A stretch of 64,000 nt of DNA from Clostridia bacterium (GTDB lineage Bacteria > Bacillota > Clostridia > Christensenellales > Aristaeellaceae): positions 19,153-83,152 of the forward strand of contig JAFQIB010000057.1 in assembly GCA_017397765.1 (NCBI GenBank). The letters run 5' to 3'. Below, piece after piece: positions 15,486 to 23,031 of the stretch. The stretch's first letter is position 1, and each line of letters starts with the position of its first letter. The notes beneath the pieces are model-generated. The model made no database searches. It was not told the DNA's origin and saw only the letters and a program-made list of their open reading frames with translations. The position numbers and the translations under genes are program-made.

Positions 15486-17171
15486 ATGAAAAAGTCTACA
15501 CTGATCATGGTTCTGTCCCTGGTGCTTTCTCTGGCGCTGGCCGCCGGCGGCACCTTGGCTTACCTGACCGATGAAGACGGCGACATCAACGTGATGACCG
15601 TCGGCAACGTGCAGATCGTGCAGAACGAGCAGCAGCGCGTGGATCAGGGCGAAGCAAACTCCGAACTGGAAGAGTTCGAGCAGAACAAGAACATGATGCC
15701 CATCGTTGACAAGGGCATGAAGAAGATCGATCAGGACGTCAATGGCTGGGGCGTCAGCATGCGTGACGAAGACACCTACCGCAACTATGTGGATAAGATC
15801 GTCTCCGTGACCAACAAGGGCAACTCCGACGCCTATGTGCGTACCATCTATGCCTTCCCCGAGGCTGGCGACTTTAATACCACCTACAACGCTGCCGAGC
15901 AGTGGTTCCACTGGAACGGCGTGTCCGACACGGACACCAATCCCGCCAACGGCTGGATTTGGGGCAAGGACAAGACGACTGAATGGCCTGCCAACACCGA
16001 CAACTGGGATGTCTACGAGAATGTGGAGATCGAGGTTGACGGCGAGAAGAAGATCTACGACGTTTACGTTGTGACCAACAAGAACGTGCTGGCGGCTCGC
16101 GAGACCACCGCTCCCTCTCTGCTGGGCATGTTCCTGGACGCCCGCGTTGATTGCGAAGTCAATGCTGACGGCACCCTGAACTACACCTTTGTCGGCGCTG
16201 ACGACAAGGAGTACGACCTGGGCGATATTTCCAAGCTGGAAGTGCTGGCGCTGTCTCAGGCTGTGCAGGCTGATGGCTTCGACACCGCTTGGGAAGCCTT
16301 CGACGCTGCCTTCCCCACCAATGTGGAGAATCTTCAGAAGTGGCTGGGCGACATCGAAGTCGGCTCTCCCGGTGACAAGAACGACACCAACAATCCTCCG
16401 GAATTTGCTCCCGCTGCCGGTGATGACGAAGATGTGACCTTCGACGTGCCCGCTGGTGCTTATCGCGTTACCGATGCCACCGAACTGAAGAATGCAGTTG
16501 CTGCCGGTGAAACCGTGCTGCTGCTGGCTGCCGGTGAATATGACATTGATGGCTGCAAGAACAAGAACCTGACCCTGATTGGTGAAGATCAGGAAAAGAC
16601 CATCATCAAGGTTGTTGGCGCCGGACAGGGCGAAGCCAACGGACAGCTGGACTATGATTTTGATTCCTCCACTGTTACTTTCCAGAATCTGACCATCAAG
16701 ACCAACAATGCTACTTATGCTGGTTATGCTCGCCTGAATGGTACCTACAAGGATGTCAATTTTGACAGCTGCTATTGCCTGAATGGTGATTCTGTGTTTG
16801 AATACTGCACATTCAATGTGGCAGGCAATCAGTACAATGTGTGGACCTGGGGTGCCCCTACTGCCACTTTCAAGAACACCACCTTCAACAGCGATGGTAA
16901 GGCTGTGTTGCTGTATGGCCGGGCCAACACCAAGCTGACTCTGGAATCTTGTCTGTTCAACGATACCGGTGTTCTGCCCGATCTGAAGGCTGCTGTTGAA
17001 ATCGGCAACGATTACAATACTTCTTACGAACTGATCGTGAACAACACGGTTGTGAACGGCTACGAAGAAAATAATAACGGTATTCCTACCGGTTCCACAC
17101 TGTGGGCCAACAAGAACAGCATGTCCTCCGACAAGCTGAACGTTGTTTTGGATGGCACTGACATTTACTAA
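15486..17171 (+). CDS. SipW-type surface protein with beta-helix-like passenger
   Basis: A 561-residue secreted protein. The signal peptide ends GGTLA-YLTDEDGDINVMTVGNVQIVQNEQ. The shared N-terminal module runs to about residue 280 and includes DKIVSVTNKGNSDAYVRTIYAF and LEVLALSQAVQADGFDTAWEAF. After a Pro/Asp-rich linker, YRVTDATELKNAVAAGETVLLLA starts the passenger, whose turns read FQNLTIKTN, FEYCTFNVAG, FKNTTFNSDG and LESCLFNDTG. The last third is closely like the end of the protein encoded at 23032 (VWTWGAPTATFKNTTFN against FWTWGANKVTFNNCTFN), so passenger modules are shared between loci. ATG 15486 follows GAAAGGAAA. Confidence 0.82.
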   Translation: MKKSTLIMVLSLVLSLALAAGGTLAYLTDEDGDINVMTVGNVQIVQNEQQRVDQGEANSELEEFEQNKNMMPIVDKGMKKIDQDVNGWGVSMRDEDTYRNYVDKIVSVTNKGNSDAYVRTIYAFPEAGDFNTTYNAAEQWFHWNGVSDTDTNPANGWIWGKDKTTEWPANTDNWDVYENVEIEVDGEKKIYDVYVVTNKNVLAARETTAPSLLGMFLDARVDCEVNADGTLNYTFVGADDKEYDLGDISKLEVLALSQAVQADGFDTAWEAFDAAFPTNVENLQKWLGDIEVGSPGDKNDTNNPPEFAPAAGDDEDVTFDVPAGAYRVTDATELKNAVAAGETVLLLAAGEYDIDGCKNKNLTLIGEDQEKTIIKVVGAGQGEANGQLDYDFDSSTVTFQNLTIKTNNATYAGYARLNGTYKDVNFDSCYCLNGDSVFEYCTFNVAGNQYNVWTWGAPTATFKNTTFNSDGKAVLLYGRANTKLTLESCLFNDTGVLPDLKAAVEIGNDYNTSYELIVNNTVVNGYEENNNGIPTGSTLWANKNSMSSDKLNVVLDGTDIY

Positions 17172-17180
17172 TCAATTTCC

Positions 17181-17208
17181 CGCCCGTCCACCCCTCCGGG
17201 GGTGGGCG
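17181..17208 (+). promoter_or_regulatory. Intercistronic GC hairpin without T-run
   Basis: CGCCC and CACCCC pair with GGGGTG and GGGCG around TCCG, with a three-base bulge; a second fold AAGGGC...GCCCTT follows at 17216-17238. No T-run. Confidence 0.5.
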
Positions 17209-17279
17209 GCACCCCAAGGGCGCACACGCTGTGCCCTTCGGCTGCCGCTGTGCAGGAACAATGGAAAGAGGCGGTGCTG

Positions 17280-17972
17280 ATGAAGAAAAAGGGCCTGATC
17301 CTGCTTCTTTGCCTGGCGCTGGTCAGTGTACTGGCTGTCAACGGCACCTTCGCCCAGGAAGCCGAAACCCTGTTCAAAAACCTGGTGCAGACGCTGGGTG
17401 AGATTTTCGGCATGCCCGAAAAGGACGAAAGCAAGCTCAGGATCGAGATCCTCACCTCGGAGAACCCTGTGCTGCTGCCGGCAAGCTATCCCGGTGAGCT
17501 CCCGCAGAACTGGGAGAGCCTCCCGGGCACGGTCATGCAGACCATTTCCGCAGTGAATCGCTCCACGGTCAGCGAGGAATTTGACGGCAGCGCCTATGTG
17601 TGCCTCGCCGTTGCGGTGAAGCAGCATGGGCTGCTCCACACCATGCTGATGGCGGAGCCGGGCTATACTGCGCTGGCCTCCCGTCCGATTCAGATCGGCG
17701 GCGAAGCCTTCAACATGGTCGTCTTCTGCTATGACAGCAAGCTGGCTGCCAACGCGGAGCTGCCGCGGATCACGCTGAAAATGCTGCTGGAAAAGACGGC
17801 GGACAACACCGACATGGCTGCGCTGGGTGCGAATTTCGTGCAGGTGAAGGCCCTTGCGGTGGATACCCGGCCCTTTGATCCGGCAGTCAACCAGCAGATT
17901 ACCAAAGTTTACACCCCCTTTGAGGCGCTGGATGAGGCGCTGGGGCTGAGCACCTTCAATCCCTTCAACTGA
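17280..17972 (+). CDS. Secreted protein of unknown function in the sipW operon
   Basis: A 230-residue protein with a normal-looking signal peptide (MKKKGLILLLCLALVSVLAVNGTFA, cleavage expected near Ala25) and no SipW-type YLTD segment. The mature part is soluble, mixed alpha/beta in appearance, with a GSAYVCLAVAVKQHGLL and a FNMVVFCYDSKLA segment that echo the shared module of the SipW substrates (an extended strand followed by LPRITLKMLLEK, comparable with SLLQVVMxxxAT). It may therefore be a distant member of that family whose N-terminus has changed. The ATG at 17280 has a weak ribosome site; an upstream frame from 17202 would run through a hairpin. It ends 26 bases before the next gene. 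Confidence 0.65.
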   Translation: MKKKGLILLLCLALVSVLAVNGTFAQEAETLFKNLVQTLGEIFGMPEKDESKLRIEILTSENPVLLPASYPGELPQNWESLPGTVMQTISAVNRSTVSEEFDGSAYVCLAVAVKQHGLLHTMLMAEPGYTALASRPIQIGGEAFNMVVFCYDSKLAANAELPRITLKMLLEKTADNTDMAALGANFVQVKALAVDTRPFDPAVNQQITKVYTPFEALDEALGLSTFNPFN

Positions 17973-17998
17973 CGAAGCATCGAAAGGAGTGATGCCAA

Positions 17999-18616
17999 GT
18001 GAATATCCGCAAGTGGGTCAAGCTGGCGCTGCTCTTTTCTGCGGCGGTCGTGATGGCGGTGGCTGTGCCCTTCACGCTGAGCTATGTGTTTGGCAAGACG
18101 CAGCCGGTGGTCAACACCTTCAAGCCCCCGGCCGGCCTGAATGACGAAAACTCGGTGGAGATCCTCGTGGAAAAGACGGTGGTAAACGTCGGCGAGGACG
18201 CCATCACCCCGGAAGGCTTCATCTTCCTGCTGGAGAATAACCAGACCGGCGAGATCCTGACGGCTGTTTCCAACAAGGACGGCAACGCGCGCTTTGTCCT
18301 GCCCTTCACCGGCGTGGACGCGGACGGCGAGCATACCTACACCCTGACCGAGCAGAACGACGGCCAGAAGGGCGTTGAATATTCGACAGCGAAGTATGAG
18401 CTCCGCGTGGAGATCACCCTGACGGACGACAAGCCCCTGGCAACGGTCTATCTGAACGGCGAGCAGGTGGAAAAGGCGGTCTGCGCCTTTGAGAACAAGT
18501 ACGAGGGCGAAGAGGTGCCCTCCACCGGCGACGAAGTGCCGCTGCTGGCCTCCGTCCTGGCGCTGCTCTGCAGCGGTGCGCTGCTGATTCTCCTCGGCAA
18601 GAAGCGCAAGGCATAA
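17999..18616 (+). CDS. Sortase-anchored FctA/Spy0128-like pilin-domain protein
   Basis: A 205-residue surface protein. It has an N-terminal hydrophobic segment (about 7-30), then TQPVVNTFKPP, reminiscent of the SipW-substrate NTF motif. Residues about 50-165 read as the streptococcal pilin isopeptide-linkage fold (VEILVEKTVVN, FIFLLENNQTGE, HTYTLTEQND, VCAFENKYE), in which a Lys-Asn bond would form between the VEKTV lysine and the FENKY asparagine. The end is a cell-wall sorting signal: VPSTGDE, a hydrophobic helix and KKRKA. VPSTG is an LPXTG variant. GTG 17999 follows GAAAGGAG. It is last in the operon. No sortase gene is in the window. Confidence 0.82.
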   Translation: MNIRKWVKLALLFSAAVVMAVAVPFTLSYVFGKTQPVVNTFKPPAGLNDENSVEILVEKTVVNVGEDAITPEGFIFLLENNQTGEILTAVSNKDGNARFVLPFTGVDADGEHTYTLTEQNDGQKGVEYSTAKYELRVEITLTDDKPLATVYLNGEQVEKAVCAFENKYEGEEVPSTGDEVPLLASVLALLCSGALLILLGKKRKA

Positions 18617-18628
18617 CACAAACACATG

Positions 18629-18656
18629 CACCCCCGGAACGTTCCGGGGGTGTTTT
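18629..18656 (+). terminator. Terminator of the sipW operon
   Basis: CACCCCCGGAAC pairs with GTTCCGGGGGTG and is followed by TTTT. Confidence 0.85.
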
Positions 18657-18930
18657 GGTGTTCTGAAATGGATAGCGTATTACGCATCATATAAGGGGGC
18701 GCGAAGGGATGGAGGGGGCATTTGCTGAGAACGTGTTCCCAGTGGGAACTTCGCCGAAGGCGAAATTGGGAAGTAAATGTTGCATGACGGAAAGCCCTTT
18801 TGTCGCAATTTTCTTAACAGACAGCAGAAGGCGTCATGATATCTATAGAGGCACCCCGAAGGGGTGGAGGGGGCGATCGGAAAGCCCCCTCCTCGCCTCC
18901 GCAGAGGCGAAACCCCTGTGCCACACAAGC
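18657..18930. other. Intergenic region with short hairpins, no gene seen
   Basis: The stretch holds short repeats such as AGGGATGGAGGGGGC and its relative AGGGGTGGAGGGGGC, and self-complementary pieces (TTCGCCGAAGGCGAA, ACCCCGAAGGGGT, AAAGCCCCC against GGGGGC). No open frame with a ribosome site is convincing. It separates the two converging terminators of the sipW operon and the CLC gene. Confidence 0.6.
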
Positions 18931-18960
18931 AAAAAAAGAGCCTCCGTTCACCGGAGGCTC
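18931..18960 (-). terminator. Terminator of the CLC gene (reverse strand)
   Basis: Read on the reverse strand, GAGCCTCCGG-TGAA-CGGAGGCTC is followed by seven T. Confidence 0.85.
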
Positions 18961-18966
18961 CATCAC

Positions 18967-20202
18967 TCAATCGCGATGCCCCATCTTGGGCTCAATAAAC
19001 TTCTGCGTGTGATACAGGCTGACCTGTCCGCTCAGCGCGTAACTGACCGCCACCGCAATGCCGAACAGCGGCAGATACTCCGCGCCGAACAGCTCCACGG
19101 AGAGCATCATGGATGCCAGCGCGCCGTTGGTTACGCCGCAGAACATGGCGATGATGCCGATGCCTGCGCCCAGCGCCGGATCGAAGCCGATCAGCGGGGC
19201 AACGGTGCAGCCCAGCGTCGCGCCGACGAAGAAGGACGGGACGATCTCGCCGCCCTTGAAGCCCACGCCCAGCGTCAGGGCGGTGAAGAGGATCTTCATC
19301 AGGAAGGCCTCGGGCGCCGCCGTACCGGACAGGGCGTTCAGGATCACCTGCATGCCGCTGCCCTGATAATCCGTTGTGCCGAAGCCCGCCGCCAGCAGCG
19401 CAACCGTCGCGCCGCCAAAGGCAATGCGCAGGTAGCCGTTGGGGATGGCCTTGCGCAGATACCGGCCGGACAGGTGCATGGCATAGCAGAACAGAATGGC
19501 GACCACGCCGCAGCACAGACCAACGCCGCCGGACTGCAGGAGCGTCAGCCAATTGGTCTGCGCCAGCCCGGACGCCAGCGGAAAAGCCTCCGCCGGCGCG
19601 CCGATCAGTCCGGCCACCAGCTTGGCGGTCAGCGCGGAAATCAGGCAGGGGAGCAGCGCACGGTCGTTGATCTTGCCGATCTCGATGATCTCAATGACGA
19701 AGATGGTCGCGGCCAGGGGTGTGCCGAAGAGGGCGGAGAACAGCGCTGCCATGCCGCATAGCTGGAAGATGCGGTGGTTGTCGAATTCGTTTTTGAGCAG
19801 GCGGCTCATGGCCACGCCGATGGAGCCGCCCAGCTGGAGCGCCGCGCCCTCCCGGCCCGCCGAGCCGCCGGTCAGGTGGGTCAGCGCGGTGGAGAAGAAG
19901 ATCGCCGGGGCCAGCCGGAAGGAGACATGCTCCTGCGTCCTGACGGTTTTGATGATCTCGTCCGTGCCGATGGACAGGGGCAGCCGGAGCAGCTTGTACA
20001 GCCCGGCGATCAACAGACCCGCCGCGGGCATCAGCCAGGGCAGCCAGCTCACATGCTGGCGCAGGTGGGTGACTTCCTCCACCGTGATGGCGAAGGCGCC
20101 GCCGACCAGGCCGCACACCGCGCCGACCGCTGCGCTCATCACCACCCAGACGGCGAATGCGCGGCTGTAAAAGAAGGTTTCCTTCAATTTCTTCGTAAAC
20201 AT
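18967..20202 (-). CDS. CLC-family anion channel/antiporter, CLC-F-like
   Basis: A 411-residue membrane protein of the ClC family with about ten long hydrophobic helices. The anion-path landmarks are altered: the first signature (GSGIP in E. coli ClcA) is replaced by SIGTDEII, the second is GREGAALQ, and the third is GGEIVPSFFVGATLG rather than GxFxP. GREG plus GGE-x-x-P is the pattern I know from fluoride/proton CLC-F antiporters, so fluoride export is likely; chloride transport cannot be excluded. No fluoride riboswitch is recognisable in the 50-base leader. The start was set at 20202 after GGAGG; the longer frame to 20364 has no ribosome site and crosses the promoter. Confidence 0.85.
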   Translation of the reverse strand: MFTKKLKETFFYSRAFAVWVVMSAAVGAVCGLVGGAFAITVEEVTHLRQHVSWLPWLMPAAGLLIAGLYKLLRLPLSIGTDEIIKTVRTQEHVSFRLAPAIFFSTALTHLTGGSAGREGAALQLGGSIGVAMSRLLKNEFDNHRIFQLCGMAALFSALFGTPLAATIFVIEIIEIGKINDRALLPCLISALTAKLVAGLIGAPAEAFPLASGLAQTNWLTLLQSGGVGLCCGVVAILFCYAMHLSGRYLRKAIPNGYLRIAFGGATVALLAAGFGTTDYQGSGMQVILNALSGTAAPEAFLMKILFTALTLGVGFKGGEIVPSFFVGATLGCTVAPLIGFDPALGAGIGIIAMFCGVTNGALASMMLSVELFGAEYLPLFGIAVAVSYALSGQVSLYHTQKFIEPKMGHRD

Positions 20203-20215
20203 GAGGCTTCCTCCA

Positions 20216-20280
20216 TGGCAGCAGGGCGCTGCCAACCTTTGTGCGGGGGATATTATAGCACTTTGTGTCCCGGGAAGCAA
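20216..20280 (-). promoter_or_regulatory. Promoter and leader hairpin of the CLC gene
   Basis: On the reverse strand, TTGCTT (20275-20280) and TATAAT (20252-20257) are 17 bases apart, with extended -10 TGC. The short leader carries TGGCAGC/GCTGCCA around GCCCT (20216-20233) directly before the ribosome site. Confidence 0.75.
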
Positions 20281-20350
20281 GGGATTCCCCGTTGTCAGAT
20301 GCGGAAAAATGTGATATGCTGACAGCACAGAAAATGGGGAGGCGGAACGA

Positions 20351-20869
20351 ATGAACAGGCGCACAATTTATCTGGCAGGCGGTTGCTACTGGGGTGTGGA
20401 GAAATTCCTGTCCAACATTCTGGGCGTGCTGGAAACGGAGGTTGGCTTTGCCAACGGTCATGTGGACGCCCCGGCGTATGTCCAGGTGAAGCAGGGCGAT
20501 ACCGGCCATGCGGAAACCGTCCGCACGGTGTATGATGCAGATCAGCTCCCGCTGGACAAGCTCCTGCGGCTTTTCTTCCGCATCATCGACCCGACCAGCT
20601 TTGAAAAGCAGGGCGAGGATGTGGGCAACCAGTACCGCACGGGCGTTTACTGGGTGGAGCCGGAGGATGAAGCGGTGATCCGGACGGAGCTGGCCCGGCT
20701 GCAGCAGCGCTTTGACGCGCCGATTGTAGTGGAGGCCTGTCTGCTGGACTGCTTCTTCCCGGCGGAGGAATATCATCAGAAGTATCTGGATAAGACGCCC
20801 GGCGGCTATTGCCATGTGCCGTGGTCGGAGATCGATTGGGTGAAAACGGTGGACCTGACAGAAATCTGA
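20351..20869 (+). CDS. msrA: Peptide-methionine (S)-S-oxide reductase
   Basis: A 172-residue cytoplasmic MsrA, which reduces methionine-S-sulfoxide in damaged proteins. The catalytic Cys12 lies in AGGCYWGVEKF (the family GCFWG motif), followed by VGFANGHVDAPAYVQVKQGDTGHAETV, TSFEKQGEDVGNQYRTGVYW and the ending EEYHQKYLDKTPGGYCHV, where Cys in GGYCHV can act as a resolving residue. All are quoted in parts and stand in the usual order; length is normal. The gene is divergent from the CLC gene, with TATGCT-like -10 at 20312-20320 and ribosome site GGGGAGG before the ATG. A terminator follows. Confidence 0.93.
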   Translation: MNRRTIYLAGGCYWGVEKFLSNILGVLETEVGFANGHVDAPAYVQVKQGDTGHAETVRTVYDADQLPLDKLLRLFFRIIDPTSFEKQGEDVGNQYRTGVYWVEPEDEAVIRTELARLQQRFDAPIVVEACLLDCFFPAEEYHQKYLDKTPGGYCHVPWSEIDWVKTVDLTEI

Positions 20870-20898
20870 GCCGCGTTGGCATAGCGCGGCTGGAAGCG

Positions 20899-20928
20899 GC
20901 TTTCCCCATACAGGGGGGAAGCTTTTTT
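20899..20928 (+). terminator. Terminator of msrA
   Basis: GCTTTCCCC pairs with GGGGGAAGC (one G-T pair) and is followed by six T. Confidence 0.85.
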
Positions 20929-21033
20929 GCTGCCTGTTGACGGATTCGGCTGGGGAATATGCTAGGGGCACAAATGTTGCGCAAAGGTTGTGAATACATA
21001 ACGAATAGATTGCGGAATGATGAACGTCTGCAG

Positions 21034-21101
21034 CAAAACCTAACATTTTACTAAACAATGGCAAACGGTTATTGTGCAATTCCCAAAACCTACTATATAA
21101 T
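21034..21101 (+). promoter_or_regulatory. Shared upstream element and promoter of the SipW-type gene at 21152
   Basis: CAAAACCTAACATTTTACTAAA (21034-21057 region) repeats the element at 8910. It is followed by TTGTGC (21072-21077), an 18-base spacer and TATAAT (21096-21101). Confidence 0.6.
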
Positions 21102-21151
21102 AGGTAATAATGTGCAAAGTAAAAACTGCACGCAAGAAAGGAAGAAGAAGC

Positions 21152-22777
21152 ATGAAGAACCGCAAGCTGCTTCTGATCGTCAGCCTGATTCTGGCGATGA
21201 CGATGGCCATGGGCGGCACCCTGGCTTACCTGACGGATACGGACGAAGCCGTGAACGTCATGACCCTGGGCAATGTGGATATTGAGCAGATCGAGCTGCA
21301 GCGTAAGGAAGGTATTGCGTACAATGCGACGCTGAAGGAGGGCGATCTGGAGCCCTTCGAGCAGGGTCAGGCGCTGTATCCGGCTTTCCCTGTCAACAAT
21401 GCAGGCACCGATTACTCTGCTGAGATGAACGATCTGCTGTACTGGGGCCCCTATGTGCACACCGGAACGGCGGCCAACGGCCTGTGGAATGAAAACAAGC
21501 TGATTGGTGCGCTGGATAAGTTTGTGTTTGTTGAAAACACCGGCAGCTCGGATGCGTACTATCGTACCATCATTGCGTTTGAGTGTCCCGAAGGTATGGA
21601 ATACAGCGAAGGTGCTGACAAGGAATTCATGATGAATGTCAACGGCAGCAATCTCTTTACCTGGGACAATATTGGTTATGTTGAAGTGGACGACGTGCGC
21701 TATCTGGTGATGGTGGCGACCTATCAGGACGTGCTGATGCCTGGTGAAATCTCTCATCCCTCCCTGCTGCAGGTGGTCATGACCCACAATGCCACCAACG
21801 AGGACATGAAGAAGCTGGGCGAGACCTACGAGATCCTGGCATTCTCTCAGGCTGTGCAGACGAAGAATATGGAAACCATCGGTGCAAATGCTGCTCTGAA
21901 TGCAGCGTTCGGTGAGGTGACTGATAAAAACCACCCTTGGAAGGATGGCGTTTCCGGTCTTCCCACCAAGACGGTGAAGACCGCCGAGGACTTGAAGGCC
22001 GCGCTGGCAGAGGGCGGCATCGTCGTGCTGGCTGATGATGTGACGGTCACGGAGACCCTGAATGTTCCGGCGGGCAAGGATGTTGAGCTGATCCTGAATG
22101 GTGACCTCAGCTATGCTGTGTCGAACAGCGGTGCTTCCGCTATCATCAACAACAAGGGCAATCTGACCCTGTCTGGCGAAGGTACGCTGAGCTTTGTGGC
22201 TGAGAACCCCGACCTGGGCACGATCCCGGCCTATGCGACCAACACCATCACCAACACCGGTACGCTGACGATCGAAGCGGGCGTCACGGTTGAAAACGGC
22301 AGCGAAGGCGGCGCGAGCTATGCGGTCGATAACCATGGCATCTTCTACCTCAACGGCGGTACGCTGAAGGGCGATCGCTGCGCCCTGCGTGTGGCGAAGT
22401 ACAATGCCGACAATGTTGTGTTCGTCATGAATGACGGCCTGGTAACGGCAAAGACGCCTGCTTGGATTCAGCTTCCCGGCAGCAACGCGTCTGTGGCGCC
22501 CAACATCAGCGTGACCATCAACGGCGGCACGATGCAGTCCACCGAGGCGACCAGCGCTGACAATAATGTGTGCTACACCTATTCCTTTGGCAACAGCCAT
22601 GCGAACACGAGTGTGACCATCAATGGCGGCGAGTTCCTGGGCGGCACTTTCTCCATTGGCTCCGGCTATAAGGGCGATGCTCCGACGTTGACCATCAACG
22701 GCGGCACCTTCGAGTACGATGTGCTCCAGTGGCTGGAAAATAATGAAAACAAGGTTCTGTATGCGGCCAATAAGTGA
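21152..22777 (+). CDS. SipW-type surface protein with beta-helix-like passenger
   Basis: A 541-residue secreted protein with signal end GGTLA-YLTDTDEAVNVMTLGNVDIEQIE. The shared module includes LYPAFPVN, DKFVFVENTGSSDAYYRT, FECPEGMEYSEGADKEFM and SLLQVVMTHNATNEDMKKLG, ending with SQAVQTKNME; these exact landmarks recur in the protein at 47090. From residue about 280, TVKTAEDLKAALAEGGIVVLADDVTV opens the passenger with NKGNLTLSGEG, NTGTLTIEAG and ITINGGT/VTINGGTM rungs. It has its own promoter and terminator. Its first ~146 coding bases differ at only four positions from those of the gene at 23032, so the two are recent duplicates at this end. The ATG at 21152 follows AAAGGAAG. Confidence 0.83.
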   Translation: MKNRKLLLIVSLILAMTMAMGGTLAYLTDTDEAVNVMTLGNVDIEQIELQRKEGIAYNATLKEGDLEPFEQGQALYPAFPVNNAGTDYSAEMNDLLYWGPYVHTGTAANGLWNENKLIGALDKFVFVENTGSSDAYYRTIIAFECPEGMEYSEGADKEFMMNVNGSNLFTWDNIGYVEVDDVRYLVMVATYQDVLMPGEISHPSLLQVVMTHNATNEDMKKLGETYEILAFSQAVQTKNMETIGANAALNAAFGEVTDKNHPWKDGVSGLPTKTVKTAEDLKAALAEGGIVVLADDVTVTETLNVPAGKDVELILNGDLSYAVSNSGASAIINNKGNLTLSGEGTLSFVAENPDLGTIPAYATNTITNTGTLTIEAGVTVENGSEGGASYAVDNHGIFYLNGGTLKGDRCALRVAKYNADNVVFVMNDGLVTAKTPAWIQLPGSNASVAPNISVTINGGTMQSTEATSADNNVCYTYSFGNSHANTSVTINGGEFLGGTFSIGSGYKGDAPTLTINGGTFEYDVLQWLENNENKVLYAANK

Positions 22778-22789
22778 GCTGGTTTTCCA

Positions 22790-22817
22790 CCCCTCCCTTT
22801 CCGGGAGGGGTTTTTTT
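22790..22817 (+). terminator. Terminator
   Basis: CCCCTCCC pairs with GGGAGGGG and is followed by seven T. The terminator after the next gene (25120) has the same stem. Confidence 0.85.
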
Positions 22818-22950
22818 ATTGCGACGGAGTTAAATCGGAAGCCTTCCTGTGACAACACTTGCAAGCATCGCTGAACGTCACAATAAAAAGACAAAAAGAT
22901 TATGGAAAGATGGCGAAAACTTACAATACAACAACAAATTACACGCGTTA

Positions 22951-22979
22951 TTGAAAATGGAAAATATTTGCTATATAAT
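22951..22979 (+). promoter_or_regulatory. Promoter of the SipW-type gene at 23032
   Basis: TTGAAA and TATAAT are 17 bases apart; the sequence TGCTATATAATAG is similar to CTACTATATAATAG at 21090. Confidence 0.75.
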
Positions 22980-23031
22980 AGTCATGATTATTGTGCAGCA
23001 CTGTCTGCATAAAAAGAAAGGAAGCGGAAAA

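Noticed and set aside
20203-20260. Fluoride riboswitch before the CLC gene
   Set aside because: The reverse-strand leader is only about 50 bases and lacks the conserved core of the class; only a simple hairpin is present.
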